In this document: positions 6,920-13,411 of the stretch, piece by piece | Layout of the letters: the number at the start of each line of letters is the position of its first letter | How positions within the stretch are numbered: position 1 is the first letter of the stretch | Assembly: GCA_018656065.1 (NCBI GenBank) | Contig: JABHZY010000008.1 | Span: forward strand, 1 to 32,264 | Reading direction: 5' to 3' | DNA from: Candidatus Komeilibacteria bacterium | Lineage (GTDB): Bacteria; Patescibacteriota; Patescibacteriia; UBA1558; GWA2-36-10 | DNA length: 32,264 nt | The notes under the pieces: model-generated | What the model saw: only the letters and a program-made list of their open reading frames with translations | Told to the model about the DNA's origin: nothing | Database searches by the model: none | Program-made: the position numbers and the translations under genes

Positions 6920-9493
6920 TTATGAAGCTATCTCATCAGCCTCGTCAAAATTCATAGAAAGTAACTTAGATATACCATCGTCCCCCATAGTAACTCCATA
7001 AATTATCTTAGCTTTATGCATAGTAGCTCTATTATGAGTAATAGCTATAAATTGAGTTTTACTAGATAATTCATCTAATATTTCACTGAAGCGAATTGAA
7101 TTAGCTTCATCAAGCGCAGCATCAACTTCATCAAGCACTACAAATGGAGATGGATTATTAGCAATAATGGCCGAAATTAAGGCGATGGAAGTTAAGGCTT
7201 TTTCTCCGCCCGAAAGCATATTAATGCCAGAAAGTTTTTTGCCTGGAGGAGTGGCTTTTATTTCAATACCATATTGTTTTTTAACTTCTACTTCTTCCTC
7301 TTCAAGCTCTTCGTCTTCTTCACTAACCTCTCTGTTATTAACTTTTGGTTTTTTTATTTCTGAAATATCTAAAATTAATTCTGCCTTACCACCACTAAAT
7401 AATTTTTTAAAATATTGATTAAATAAAATATTGATATTTTTAAAAGCTTTATCAAACTGCTTAGAAATAGATTCTTCTAAATCTTTGATTATCTTTTCTA
7501 AATGCGTTATGGCTTCTGCCAAATCATCACTCTGTTCTTTCAAAAATGTATAACGCTCATTTACTTCTTCATATTCTTCCACGACCACCTCATCAATACC
7601 TCCAATAATACTAAGCTGATTTTTGAGTTTGTTAATCTTGTCTCTAGCTTCAGAAATATTTACGTCCTTTGCTTTAGTCAATTCAAAGCTAGGAAATTCT
7701 TCTGATATTTCTCTATTAAGCTCTTCTTCTCTTGTCTCTAGTCTAGCCAAATCAACTTTTACTTCATTAAGTTGACTATTTTTAGAATTAAAATTAGCTT
7801 GCACCTCTCTAAAACTTCGCTGTGCTTCAACTAAAGAGCGTTTTTTACCTTCTTCAGCTTCATTAAATTCTTTAATTTGTTTTTCAGTATCTTCTATCTC
7901 CTGATTTTTAGCTTCTACCTGCTTACTTAAATTATCTAATTGTTTTTTATTCTCGTCGCTACTACCAGACTTATCTAATAAAGCTTTTTTATCATTTTCT
8001 AATTTATTAAATTCTTCTGTATCTTTAGTTGTCTGCCCTTCAAGTTGCTTCAATTCATTTTCTAAAATAGCTAGACTAGTTCGTGCTTCACCTATCTCAG
8101 CCACTAAGTTATCTTTACTAGATAACATTTTATTAAATTCTTCTTGCCAATGTTTTTTATCCTCTTCTTTATTTACTTTAATCTTTTTGGCGAAAGAATT
8201 CATAGCTTCTGTAATGCTGCCACAAATTTCTTTTAGCTTTGGCAAATCTTCTAAACTTTTTAAGCTATCTAAAGTATTTTGGAAATCTTTTTGCTTATTT
8301 AATATACTATTTACTTTAGTAGCCATTTCTTCTGGAGATAAATCATGACCATTGCTCATTAATTTTTCTTCTAATTTAGAAAACTCGGCTAAAATCTGCT
8401 CTCTCTTGTTCTCTAAAATATTCACCTCTGATTGATTAGTATCCAATTTAGTCTTTTTTTCTTTGAGTAAAAGGCTATTTTTATTTATGTCGTTTTTTAA
8501 ATTATCAATTCTTTGTTTTAGCCATACTACGTCACTCTGACCAGAAGACATTAATTTTAAATCTGAACGGCCCTCTAAAATAGTTTTTTCTTTGAGTAAA
8601 GTATTTAATTCATTTTGATGTTGCCCTAATTTATTCTGTAGAATTTCAAAACTATCTTGACGAGAAGAAGTTTTCTCCTCTTTTTCTAACTTAGTTTGTA
8701 ATTCTATTAACTGTTGATTAAGTTCGGCTACTTCTGTTTGAGCGGCTATAAAAGATTTTCTTTTTTCTGCCAAACCTTTATCTAAACCACCCTTGAGAAA
8801 GCTATAATAATTTGTTTGTAATTCTTTTAACTCTTTACTTAGACTCTCTCTCTTTTCTAATTTCTTCACTTGCCTAGTTAAAGATCTTAATCTTGGTTCA
8901 AGCTCAGCTAGAATCTTATTAGTTTGTTCTAAATTATCTTTAGAGTTATTAACTTTATTAACCGCTTGATTCTTTTTAATTTGAAATTGTTTTACGCCCG
9001 TAGCTTCATCAAAAAAATCTTTTCTTTCTTGAGCTGAAGAAACTAAAATAGAATCAATCATACCCTGCCCAATCACACTGTAGGTACGTTGACCAAAATT
9101 AGCCTTAGCCAAAAGAAGCTGGACATCCAGAAGTCTAACTTTATTATTATTAATCAAATATTCACTATCTCCGTTTCTTTCTACTTTTCTAGTAATAATA
9201 ATTTGTTCATAATCAACGTCGGCTTGTTTATCTTTATTATTTAAATAAAGACTAACTTGAGCAAAACCAAGTTTATTTTTTTTATCAGAGCCAGCAAATA
9301 TTACATCTTCTAACTTTTTTCCACGTAATGTTTTAACACTCTGCTCACCTAAAACCCAACGAACAGCATCGGCTACATTAGACTTTCCCGATCCATTTGG
9401 CCCAACAATAACTGTCAGGTCCCGATTAAAAATCAACGTGCTAGGATTAGCAAATGATTTAAAACCTTGGATTTCTAACTTTTCTAGATACAT
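6920..9493 (-). CDS. smc: Chromosome segregation protein SMC, shortened form
   Basis: 857 aa, against about 1,150-1,200 for canonical SMC. The N-terminal ATPase half has MYLEKLEIQGFKSFA, Walker A GPNGSGKSN and the GQGMIDSIL segment. The C-terminal half has the ABC signature MLSGGEKALTSIAL, Walker B FVVLDEVDAALD and an AITHNR switch. Two long Lys/Glu-rich coiled-coil arms (about 170-380 and 430-690) lie between. The middle region (about 375-440) is mostly helical and shows no recognisable SMC hinge domain. SMC proteins compact and resolve the chromosome, usually with ScpA/ScpB, not seen here. Monocistronic with its own terminator; no Shine-Dalgarno sequence. Confidence 0.93.
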   Translation of the reverse strand: MYLEKLEIQGFKSFANPSTLIFNRDLTVIVGPNGSGKSNVADAVRWVLGEQSVKTLRGKKLEDVIFAGSDKKNKLGFAQVSLYLNNKDKQADVDYEQIIITRKVERNGDSEYLINNNKVRLLDVQLLLAKANFGQRTYSVIGQGMIDSILVSSAQERKDFFDEATGVKQFQIKKNQAVNKVNNSKDNLEQTNKILAELEPRLRSLTRQVKKLEKRESLSKELKELQTNYYSFLKGGLDKGLAEKRKSFIAAQTEVAELNQQLIELQTKLEKEEKTSSRQDSFEILQNKLGQHQNELNTLLKEKTILEGRSDLKLMSSGQSDVVWLKQRIDNLKNDINKNSLLLKEKKTKLDTNQSEVNILENKREQILAEFSKLEEKLMSNGHDLSPEEMATKVNSILNKQKDFQNTLDSLKSLEDLPKLKEICGSITEAMNSFAKKIKVNKEEDKKHWQEEFNKMLSSKDNLVAEIGEARTSLAILENELKQLEGQTTKDTEEFNKLENDKKALLDKSGSSDENKKQLDNLSKQVEAKNQEIEDTEKQIKEFNEAEEGKKRSLVEAQRSFREVQANFNSKNSQLNEVKVDLARLETREEELNREISEEFPSFELTKAKDVNISEARDKINKLKNQLSIIGGIDEVVVEEYEEVNERYTFLKEQSDDLAEAITHLEKIIKDLEESISKQFDKAFKNINILFNQYFKKLFSGGKAELILDISEIKKPKVNNREVSEEDEELEEEEVEVKKQYGIEIKATPPGKKLSGINMLSGGEKALTSIALISAIIANNPSPFVVLDEVDAALDEANSIRFSEILDELSSKTQFIAITHNRATMHKAKIIYGVTMGDDGISKLLSMNFDEADEIAS

Positions 9494-9509
9494 TATATAT
9501 TATGAATAA

Positions 9510-9546
9510 AAAAATAAACGCTTGAATTAGCGCTATTATTTTAGCA
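9510..9546 (-). promoter_or_regulatory. Putative smc promoter with hairpin at transcript start
   Basis: An extended -10 (TATGCTAAAAT) lies at 9538-9546 on the minus strand with only a weak TTTAAA -35. Directly downstream an AGCGCT/AGCGTT hairpin (one G-U pair) is followed by TATTTTTTT, so it could act as a 5' stem or an early terminator. Evidence is limited to these motifs. Confidence 0.35.
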
Positions 9547-9618
9547 TATATTAGAATAATTTTAAACAAATAGAAGAAGGGGGGCGCCTTATAGCTAGCT
9601 CCGTGATAAGTTCTTTTT

Positions 9619-9659
9619 AAAAAAATAGTGACCTCCCAACTAACGAATAGCGAGAGGTC
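9619..9659 (-). terminator. Terminator of the 340-nt RNA
   Basis: A GACCTC/GAGGTC stem followed on the minus strand by ACTATTTTTTT. Confidence 0.75.
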
Positions 9660-9955
9660 CGGCTGAGCACTGAGACTCAGTTAGATATGGCGTCGCGAGA
9701 CTCAAGTGATGGCTAATGACCGTTCTCCAACTGGAGCAAGAGAGAGAACGAACTTGTCTCGGATTTGAGCTCTCTGTCAGAAAGTACACTTGTACCGACA
9801 AGAGGATCAGTATTCCAAGTAAGGTGCCAACCACCCCAGCCAAAGGCTTGTGAGCCTCGCGACGCGTTGTAGATTGGAGAGCCCTCAGGCCTGCTTGTAG
9901 CAGTCTTCTCTGGTGATGAGACCCGAGGGCTCCCCTTGATATCTATACGCTTCGA
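9619..9955 (-). ncRNA. Candidate structured non-coding RNA, about 340 nt
   Basis: This GC-richer segment has its own consensus promoter (9962-9990) and terminator (stem at 9630-9659) but no convincing gene between. The RNA would fold strongly: a 5' domain GGAGCCCTC.../...GAGGGCTC enclosing CTGC/GCAG and CTC/GAG hairpins; then a 14-bp long-range helix GCGTCGCGAGGCTC with GAGTCTCGCGACGC (one G-U), about 175 nt apart, enclosing AGCC/GGCT, GGTG/CACC, CTTGTC/GACAAG and CTCC/GGAG hairpins; then the terminator. None of the conserved RNase P RNA, tmRNA or SRP RNA motifs is present. Alternative: a 67-aa ORF from TTG at 9843 containing one membrane-helix-like stretch (GVVGTLLGILILLSVQ), but its ribosome site is poor and its stop lies inside the terminator. 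Confidence 0.6.
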
Positions 9956-9961
9956 TGATAA

Positions 9962-9990
9962 ATAATACTCTAAAATATACTTAATGTCAA
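9962..9990 (-). promoter_or_regulatory. Promoter of the 340-nt RNA
   Basis: Minus strand TTGACA, 17 nt, TATTAT, located just downstream of the rnc terminator and reading away from rnc. Confidence 0.75.
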
Positions 9991-10024
9991 TACATAGGGC
10001 TTCGTCGCTAATTTTAGATAAAAT

Positions 10025-10048
10025 AAAAACACCCTCTCTCGAGGGCGT
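10025..10048 (-). terminator. Terminator of rpmF-nusB/nudix-rnc
   Basis: An ACGCCCTC/GAGGGTGT stem with a TTTTTATTTT tail on the minus strand, 9 nt past the rnc stop. Confidence 0.8.
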
Positions 10049-10056
10049 TAAATATA

Positions 10057-10749
10057 TTACCATTTTTTAATTTCTATAGCTTGGGCAGCTGCTTGAGTCT
10101 GAGCTTCTTGTTTGCTATATCCTTCCCCCTTAGCTACCAACTCTTTTTCTATATATACTCCCACTACAAATTTTTTATTGTGATCAGGCCCCGATTCATC
10201 CAAAACTCGATAATGTGGTGTTAGACCTGCTTTTTCCTGAGCTCGTTCTTGGAACATGCTTTTAGCATCGATATAAGTCTTATCTTCAATAATCTTAGCT
10301 AAATGAATAATTAAGTTTTCATTAATAAACTTAGCGGCTGGTTCATAACCTTGATCTAGATAGATTGCCCCTACTATTGCTTCAAAAACATTAGCTAAAA
10401 TATACTGACGAGCTTTTTTATTACCATCCTGAGATTCTCCTTTAGATAAATACATAAAATCATATACTCCTAAAGTTTCTGAAACAGAGGCTAGTCTTTC
10501 TCCATTAACCAATGATGATCGCCAGTTGGTCAGTATTCCTTCGGCTTCACTATAATTTCTATAAAGATAGTCAGTTACCACTAATTCTAATACAGCGTCT
10601 CCTAAAAACTCTAAACGTTCATTTTGATCAAAGGTAAAGTTTTTATGTTCATTCAAATAAGAACGATGCACTAAAGCATTGCGTAAATAATCTGTATTTT
10701 TAAATTTGATATCTATTTTACTCTCTAGTAAACTGAGTTGTTTTTTCAT
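10057..10749 (-). CDS. rnc: Ribonuclease III
   Basis: 230 aa, normal length. Residues 1-150 are the RNase III catalytic domain with the signature NERLEFLGDAVLEL near residue 43 and the second metal-binding Asp/Glu in NVFEAIVGAIYLD near 120. Residues about 160-228 are the double-stranded RNA-binding domain ending in EGYSKQEAQTQAAAQAIE. It cleaves double-stranded RNA, including rRNA precursors and structured mRNA leaders. It is the third gene of rpmF-nusB/nudix-rnc, with 1 nt between the upstream TAG and its ATG, so translation is probably coupled. No Shine-Dalgarno. Confidence 0.97.
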   Translation of the reverse strand: MKKQLSLLESKIDIKFKNTDYLRNALVHRSYLNEHKNFTFDQNERLEFLGDAVLELVVTDYLYRNYSEAEGILTNWRSSLVNGERLASVSETLGVYDFMYLSKGESQDGNKKARQYILANVFEAIVGAIYLDQGYEPAAKFINENLIIHLAKIIEDKTYIDAKSMFQERAQEKAGLTPHYRVLDESGPDHNKKFVVGVYIEKELVAKGEGYSKQEAQTQAAAQAIEIKKW

Positions 10750-10750
10750 A

Positions 10751-11614
10751 CTAATTCAATCCTAATTTCTCCAAACCTTTATTAAAAACATCTTTAGCAT
10801 TATCATACCCTAAGGTTTCTAAAGCCTCTGCTTTTGAAAACCATTTTACATCTTTAAGTTCTGTAACATCTGGTACAATTATTTTCTTATCCTTAGCTTC
10901 CACTAAAAAATATTTAATTAATTTTCTATAAGGTTTTTCGCTTGGCTTATGTACTTTTACTTCTGTCTCACCTATATAGCCTTGGCTAGTTAATTTTTTC
11001 AAACCTGTTTCTTCAGTCAACTCTCTAAGTGCAGCCTCTTCTTCTTTTTCACCAGGCTCAACTCCTCCCTTAGGAAAAGTCCATTTATCATAAGCATCAA
11101 GAATTAAAGCAAAATAATAACCATCATCTTCTTGACGATAAATCATGCCGCCAGCTGACATTTCTTTAATGCCCTGACTACCTAAATCTTGCTTTTCGCC
11201 ATTTTTTATCATCTCTTTATAAATACTGCCTAATACTCCATTTACAAATTTACCACTAGAATCTCCACCAAAAGCTTTGGCTAATTCAATAGCTTCATTG
11301 ATAGCTACTTTAGGTGGTATATCTAAATCTAATTTAAGTTCATAAACACCAATACGTAAAACATTACGATCAGTAACAGTAATTTGATCGATTGGCCATT
11401 CAGGAGCAAAGCTAGTAATAATATTATCTAACTCTGCTTGTTTAGTAGTTACACTTTTTATTAACTCTAAAGAAAAACCCTGATCATCAAAATCAGGTGC
11501 AAATTCTTCTCTTATATAGTTAAAGATTTCTTCTATATCTTTCTTACCCTGTAAAAAATCCCACTCAAAGAGCGTTTGTAGGGCTATTGTTCTGGCTAAA
11601 TGTCTATTGGCCAT
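10751..11614 (-). CDS. nusB: NusB antitermination factor fused to a Nudix hydrolase
   Basis: 287 aa, about twice the length of NusB. Residues 1-140 are the all-helical NusB domain (MANRHLARTIALQTLFEWDF, VAINEAIELAKAFGGDSSGKFVNGVL), which with NusE binds boxA RNA and supports rRNA antitermination. After a short linker, residues about 150-287 are a Nudix domain; the Nudix box GGVEPGEKEEEAALRELTEE near 187 has all catalytic residues (G-x5-E-x7-REL-x2-E). Nudix enzymes hydrolyse nucleoside diphosphates linked to another group, and diadenosine polyphosphate or nucleotide clean-up is possible. No stop, frameshift or restart separates the halves. It lies 6 nt after rpmF and 1 nt before rnc. Confidence 0.93.
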   Translation of the reverse strand: MANRHLARTIALQTLFEWDFLQGKKDIEEIFNYIREEFAPDFDDQGFSLELIKSVTTKQAELDNIITSFAPEWPIDQITVTDRNVLRIGVYELKLDLDIPPKVAINEAIELAKAFGGDSSGKFVNGVLGSIYKEMIKNGEKQDLGSQGIKEMSAGGMIYRQEDDGYYFALILDAYDKWTFPKGGVEPGEKEEEAALRELTEETGLKKLTSQGYIGETEVKVHKPSEKPYRKLIKYFLVEAKDKKIIVPDVTELKDVKWFSKAEALETLGYDNAKDVFNKGLEKLGLN

Positions 11615-11620
11615 TTAGAA

Positions 11621-11791
11621 TTATTTTACTTTTTTCTCACCTTTGTAATATCCACACTTAGCGCAAGCTCTATGTGGCATTATACTAGCTGCACAATTTG
11701 AACATTTGATGCCAGCTTTTTCTTTCAAAGCAAAATGAGAACCCCTACGTTTTACTGAACCTTTTGTTCGTTTCTTTTTTGGTACACTCAT
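11621..11791 (-). CDS. rpmF: 50S ribosomal protein L32
   Basis: 56 aa, too short for the ORF track. The translation begins MSVPKKKRTKGSVKRRGSHF and carries the zinc-binding pair CSNC ... CAKC, the C+ form of L32, followed by GYYKGEKKVK. L32 is a component of the large subunit near the peptidyl-transferase region. First gene of the operon with nusB/nudix and rnc, driven by two promoters. The ATG has no Shine-Dalgarno. Confidence 0.96.
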   Translation of the reverse strand: MSVPKKKRTKGSVKRRGSHFALKEKAGIKCSNCAASIMPHRACAKCGYYKGEKKVK

Positions 11792-11822
11792 ATTAAGTAC
11801 TTATAATAAATTAAGTGCTCTG

Positions 11823-11851
11823 ATAATACCCTAAAACTAATTATCAGTCAA
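11823..11851 (-). promoter_or_regulatory. rpmF promoter P2 within an inverted repeat
   Basis: Minus strand TTGACT, 17 nt, TATTAT. The -10 and most of the spacer lie in an 8-bp inverted repeat CTGATAAT/ATTATCAG, so in RNA from P1 the site would form a hairpin. Confidence 0.5.
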
Positions 11852-11887
11852 GATTAGGAGCTATCAATTTGCTTAAAAAGCTCCATA

Positions 11888-11916
11888 ATTATAGCATATT
11901 TTAGAGGGCTTGACAA
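11888..11916 (-). promoter_or_regulatory. rpmF promoter P1
   Basis: Minus strand TTGTCA, 17 nt, TATAAT with extended ATGCTATAAT. Its -35 overlaps the -35 of the divergent ncRNA promoter, so the two compete for polymerase. A GGAGCT/AGCTCC hairpin begins the transcript. Confidence 0.8.
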
Positions 11917-11938
11917 AACAAAAATAACATGCTATTAT
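11910..11938 (+). promoter_or_regulatory. Promoter of the 6S-like RNA
   Basis: Plus strand TTGACA, 17 nt, TATTAT with TGC before the -10, divergent from and overlapping rpmF P1. Confidence 0.8.
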
Positions 11939-11944
11939 TCGTAG

Positions 11945-12146
11945 TTACTGAGTAACGAACTTTATAAAAAACTGTTTTTAGGTAACTGTGTCCACGACAA
12001 GCATGGGGATCATTTTTCAGATCTAATTCGGCTCAGGCTCAATTTTTTCGAGAAATGATTTTCTTGGGCACAGTTATCTGGAAGCAGATAAACTTATAAA
12101 AATACAAATCAAAATTAAAACCCCGCCAAACTAGCGGGATTTTTTA
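11945..12146 (+). ncRNA. Rod-shaped small RNA, possibly 6S RNA
   Basis: About 200 nt with its own promoter and terminator and no coding ORF. A 22-bp uninterrupted helix forms between 11972-11993 and 12066-12087 (CTGTTTTTAGGTAAC... with ...GTTATCTGGAAGCAG; six G-U pairs), extended outward by TTTATAA/TTATAAA. Inward is an asymmetric bubble (15 and 6 nt), a 10-bp ATCATTTTTC/GAGAAATGAT stem and a large loop. The 5' end begins with a GTTAC/GTAAC hairpin. Size, rod shape and central bubble fit 6S RNA, which binds housekeeping RNA polymerase; the identity is an inference from shape. A GGAAGCAG string recalls SRP RNA, but the remaining SRP motifs are missing. Confidence 0.6.
12121..12146 (+). terminator. 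Terminator of the 6S-like RNA
   Basis: A CCCGC/GCGGG stem followed by ATTTTTT. On the minus strand GTTTTAATTTTG follows the same stem, so it may also end the 12181 gene. Confidence 0.85.
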
Positions 12147-12180
12147 ATTGTTTTGATTATTAAACATGACATCGTGGATA

Positions 12181-12954
12181 TTATTGAAAATATCCATCCT
12201 TGTCTCTTTCAAGTTTATCAACTGTATCCTTATAATAAGAATCATCATCATTTAAAAGTGTCTTTGCTCTATCTAATAAATCCTGCTTGGATTTATTATC
12301 GCCCGCAGATCGCAAATCTTCCATCAATTGCCTAAAATCATTCATTCTATTAGAATCTACTCCTACATAACCAAAAATATGTTCCATTACCTTCAAATAT
12401 ACATCTAATCTTCTGTTTAATATCTCTTCGTCGTCACTTTCTGATTCCGTTACTTCTTGAACCCCATCCCTTGCTTTCTGCAGATTGAGACTTTCAACTG
12501 TTGTACCTGTCTGTTCGTACAGTGTCTCTGCGCCTACTGCAATATGGTTAAGGTTTACCCATGCCTCTGCTGCCCGTTCTTCTGTAAATTGAATATTTTC
12601 TGCAGATTCAGCGTCAGGTATAACCTTTTTCAAGTTATTTAAAAATCTTTTTGAATCACTTGAGGCTAGCACTAGTTCGTTTCTTATTATATCCGCTCTT
12701 CTCTCTAACATAGAATATTCTCCTAAAATTTCAGCATTAGTTTCTAGAAATCTGTCTAGTTTTTGTGTCGCTACATCTATTCTAGTCTGTAGCAAGTTAT
12801 CGTAAGATTCTATTTGTTCTATCAAGTGTAGTTTTTCAGATTCTAAATCAACCTCTCCCTCCTGCTCTTGCCGTTCCATCACTTTAGGCTCTACTTTAGA
12901 ATTTCCATCGCCACTTTTTTGTAAAGATTCCATTTTACCTTTTTCAAAAATCAT
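12181..12954 (-). CDS. Hypothetical helical protein, 257 aa
   Basis: No recognised family. The protein is acidic and almost entirely predicted helix (Glu/Leu/Lys/Asp-rich), with a coiled-coil-like stretch around residues 35-100 and a charged tail; no signal peptide, membrane segment or cysteine motif. It is AT-rich like the core genes. A TATAAT box abuts the first ATG, so if it is a promoter, translation would start at the second methionine (12933), which has AAAGG just upstream. If the gene is instead read through from the membrane-protein gene 51 nt upstream, the first ATG stands. Confidence 0.7.
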   Translation of the reverse strand: MIFEKGKMESLQKSGDGNSKVEPKVMERQEQEGEVDLESEKLHLIEQIESYDNLLQTRIDVATQKLDRFLETNAEILGEYSMLERRADIIRNELVLASSDSKRFLNNLKKVIPDAESAENIQFTEERAAEAWVNLNHIAVGAETLYEQTGTTVESLNLQKARDGVQEVTESESDDEEILNRRLDVYLKVMEHIFGYVGVDSNRMNDFRQLMEDLRSAGDNKSKQDLLDRAKTLLNDDDSYYKDTVDKLERDKDGYFQ

Positions 12955-13005
12955 ATTATATAGTTAATTGTATAAATTATTATTCTTCAGTTGTGGTAGA
13001 AAATC

Positions 13006-13395
13006 TTAATTTTGCCTTATTTTCAAAATAATCTTTGTAAAAATCTTTAATAAGATATATGCTGCCAAAATTATGAATGGCGCTATAAAAATAAGTGACA
13101 TTCCAGTTGAAAAACATACAGAACATCCGCTAACATCTACCCTTTTCGTAAAAAAGAAGGCTGCTAGCCAATGTGGCAATGTTAGAGCTAATGCTAATAA
13201 AAATGGCATCCTTGGCTTCTTATAGGCAATAACAAAAACTAAAATAACAAAAAGTGCTAATACTATCTGATACCACAAGGCCACTCTCCAGTCTGCTCCA
13301 TATGGAAATGCACCATCAATCATGAAGCTACTAAAATAAACCATAACACCGATAATGGAGACCCCTAAAAAAATAATCCCTTTCTCATATCTCAT
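13006..13395 (-). CDS. Small integral membrane protein, about four helices
   Basis: About 129 aa from the ATG at 13395; the ORF track start at 13443 would overlap the VanW gene by 32 nt. Four hydrophobic segments can be seen (GIIFLGVSIIGVMVYFSS; VALWYQIVLALFVILVFVIA; MPFLLALALTLPHWLAAFFF; MSLIFIAPFIILAAYILL) with a CSVC pair between helices 3 and 4. No family recognised. It lies downstream of hsp20, a 71-aa ORF and VanW on the same strand, probably in one operon. Confidence 0.7.
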   Translation of the reverse strand: MRYEKGIIFLGVSIIGVMVYFSSFMIDGAFPYGADWRVALWYQIVLALFVILVFVIAYKKPRMPFLLALALTLPHWLAAFFFTKRVDVSGCSVCFSTGMSLIFIAPFIILAAYILLKIFTKIILKIRQN

Positions 13396-13411
13396 ATATC
13401 TTATTTTAATT

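Noticed and set aside
9619-9955. Identification of the structured RNA as RNase P RNA or tmRNA
   Set aside because: The P4-type GAGGAAAGTC and ACAGAAA motifs of RNase P are absent, and there is no tRNA-like T-arm, CCA end or tag-peptide frame for tmRNA.
9713-10063. 116-aa minus-strand ORF starting at the end of rnc
   Set aside because: It runs across the rnc terminator and the RNA promoter, so the ATG would not be on the transcript that contains the rest of the frame.
12079-12087. GGAAGCAG as an SRP RNA motif in the rod RNA
   Set aside because: In SRP RNA it is an internal-loop motif paired with a conserved opposite strand. Here it is the 3' arm of the 22-bp stem and the other SRP bases are absent.
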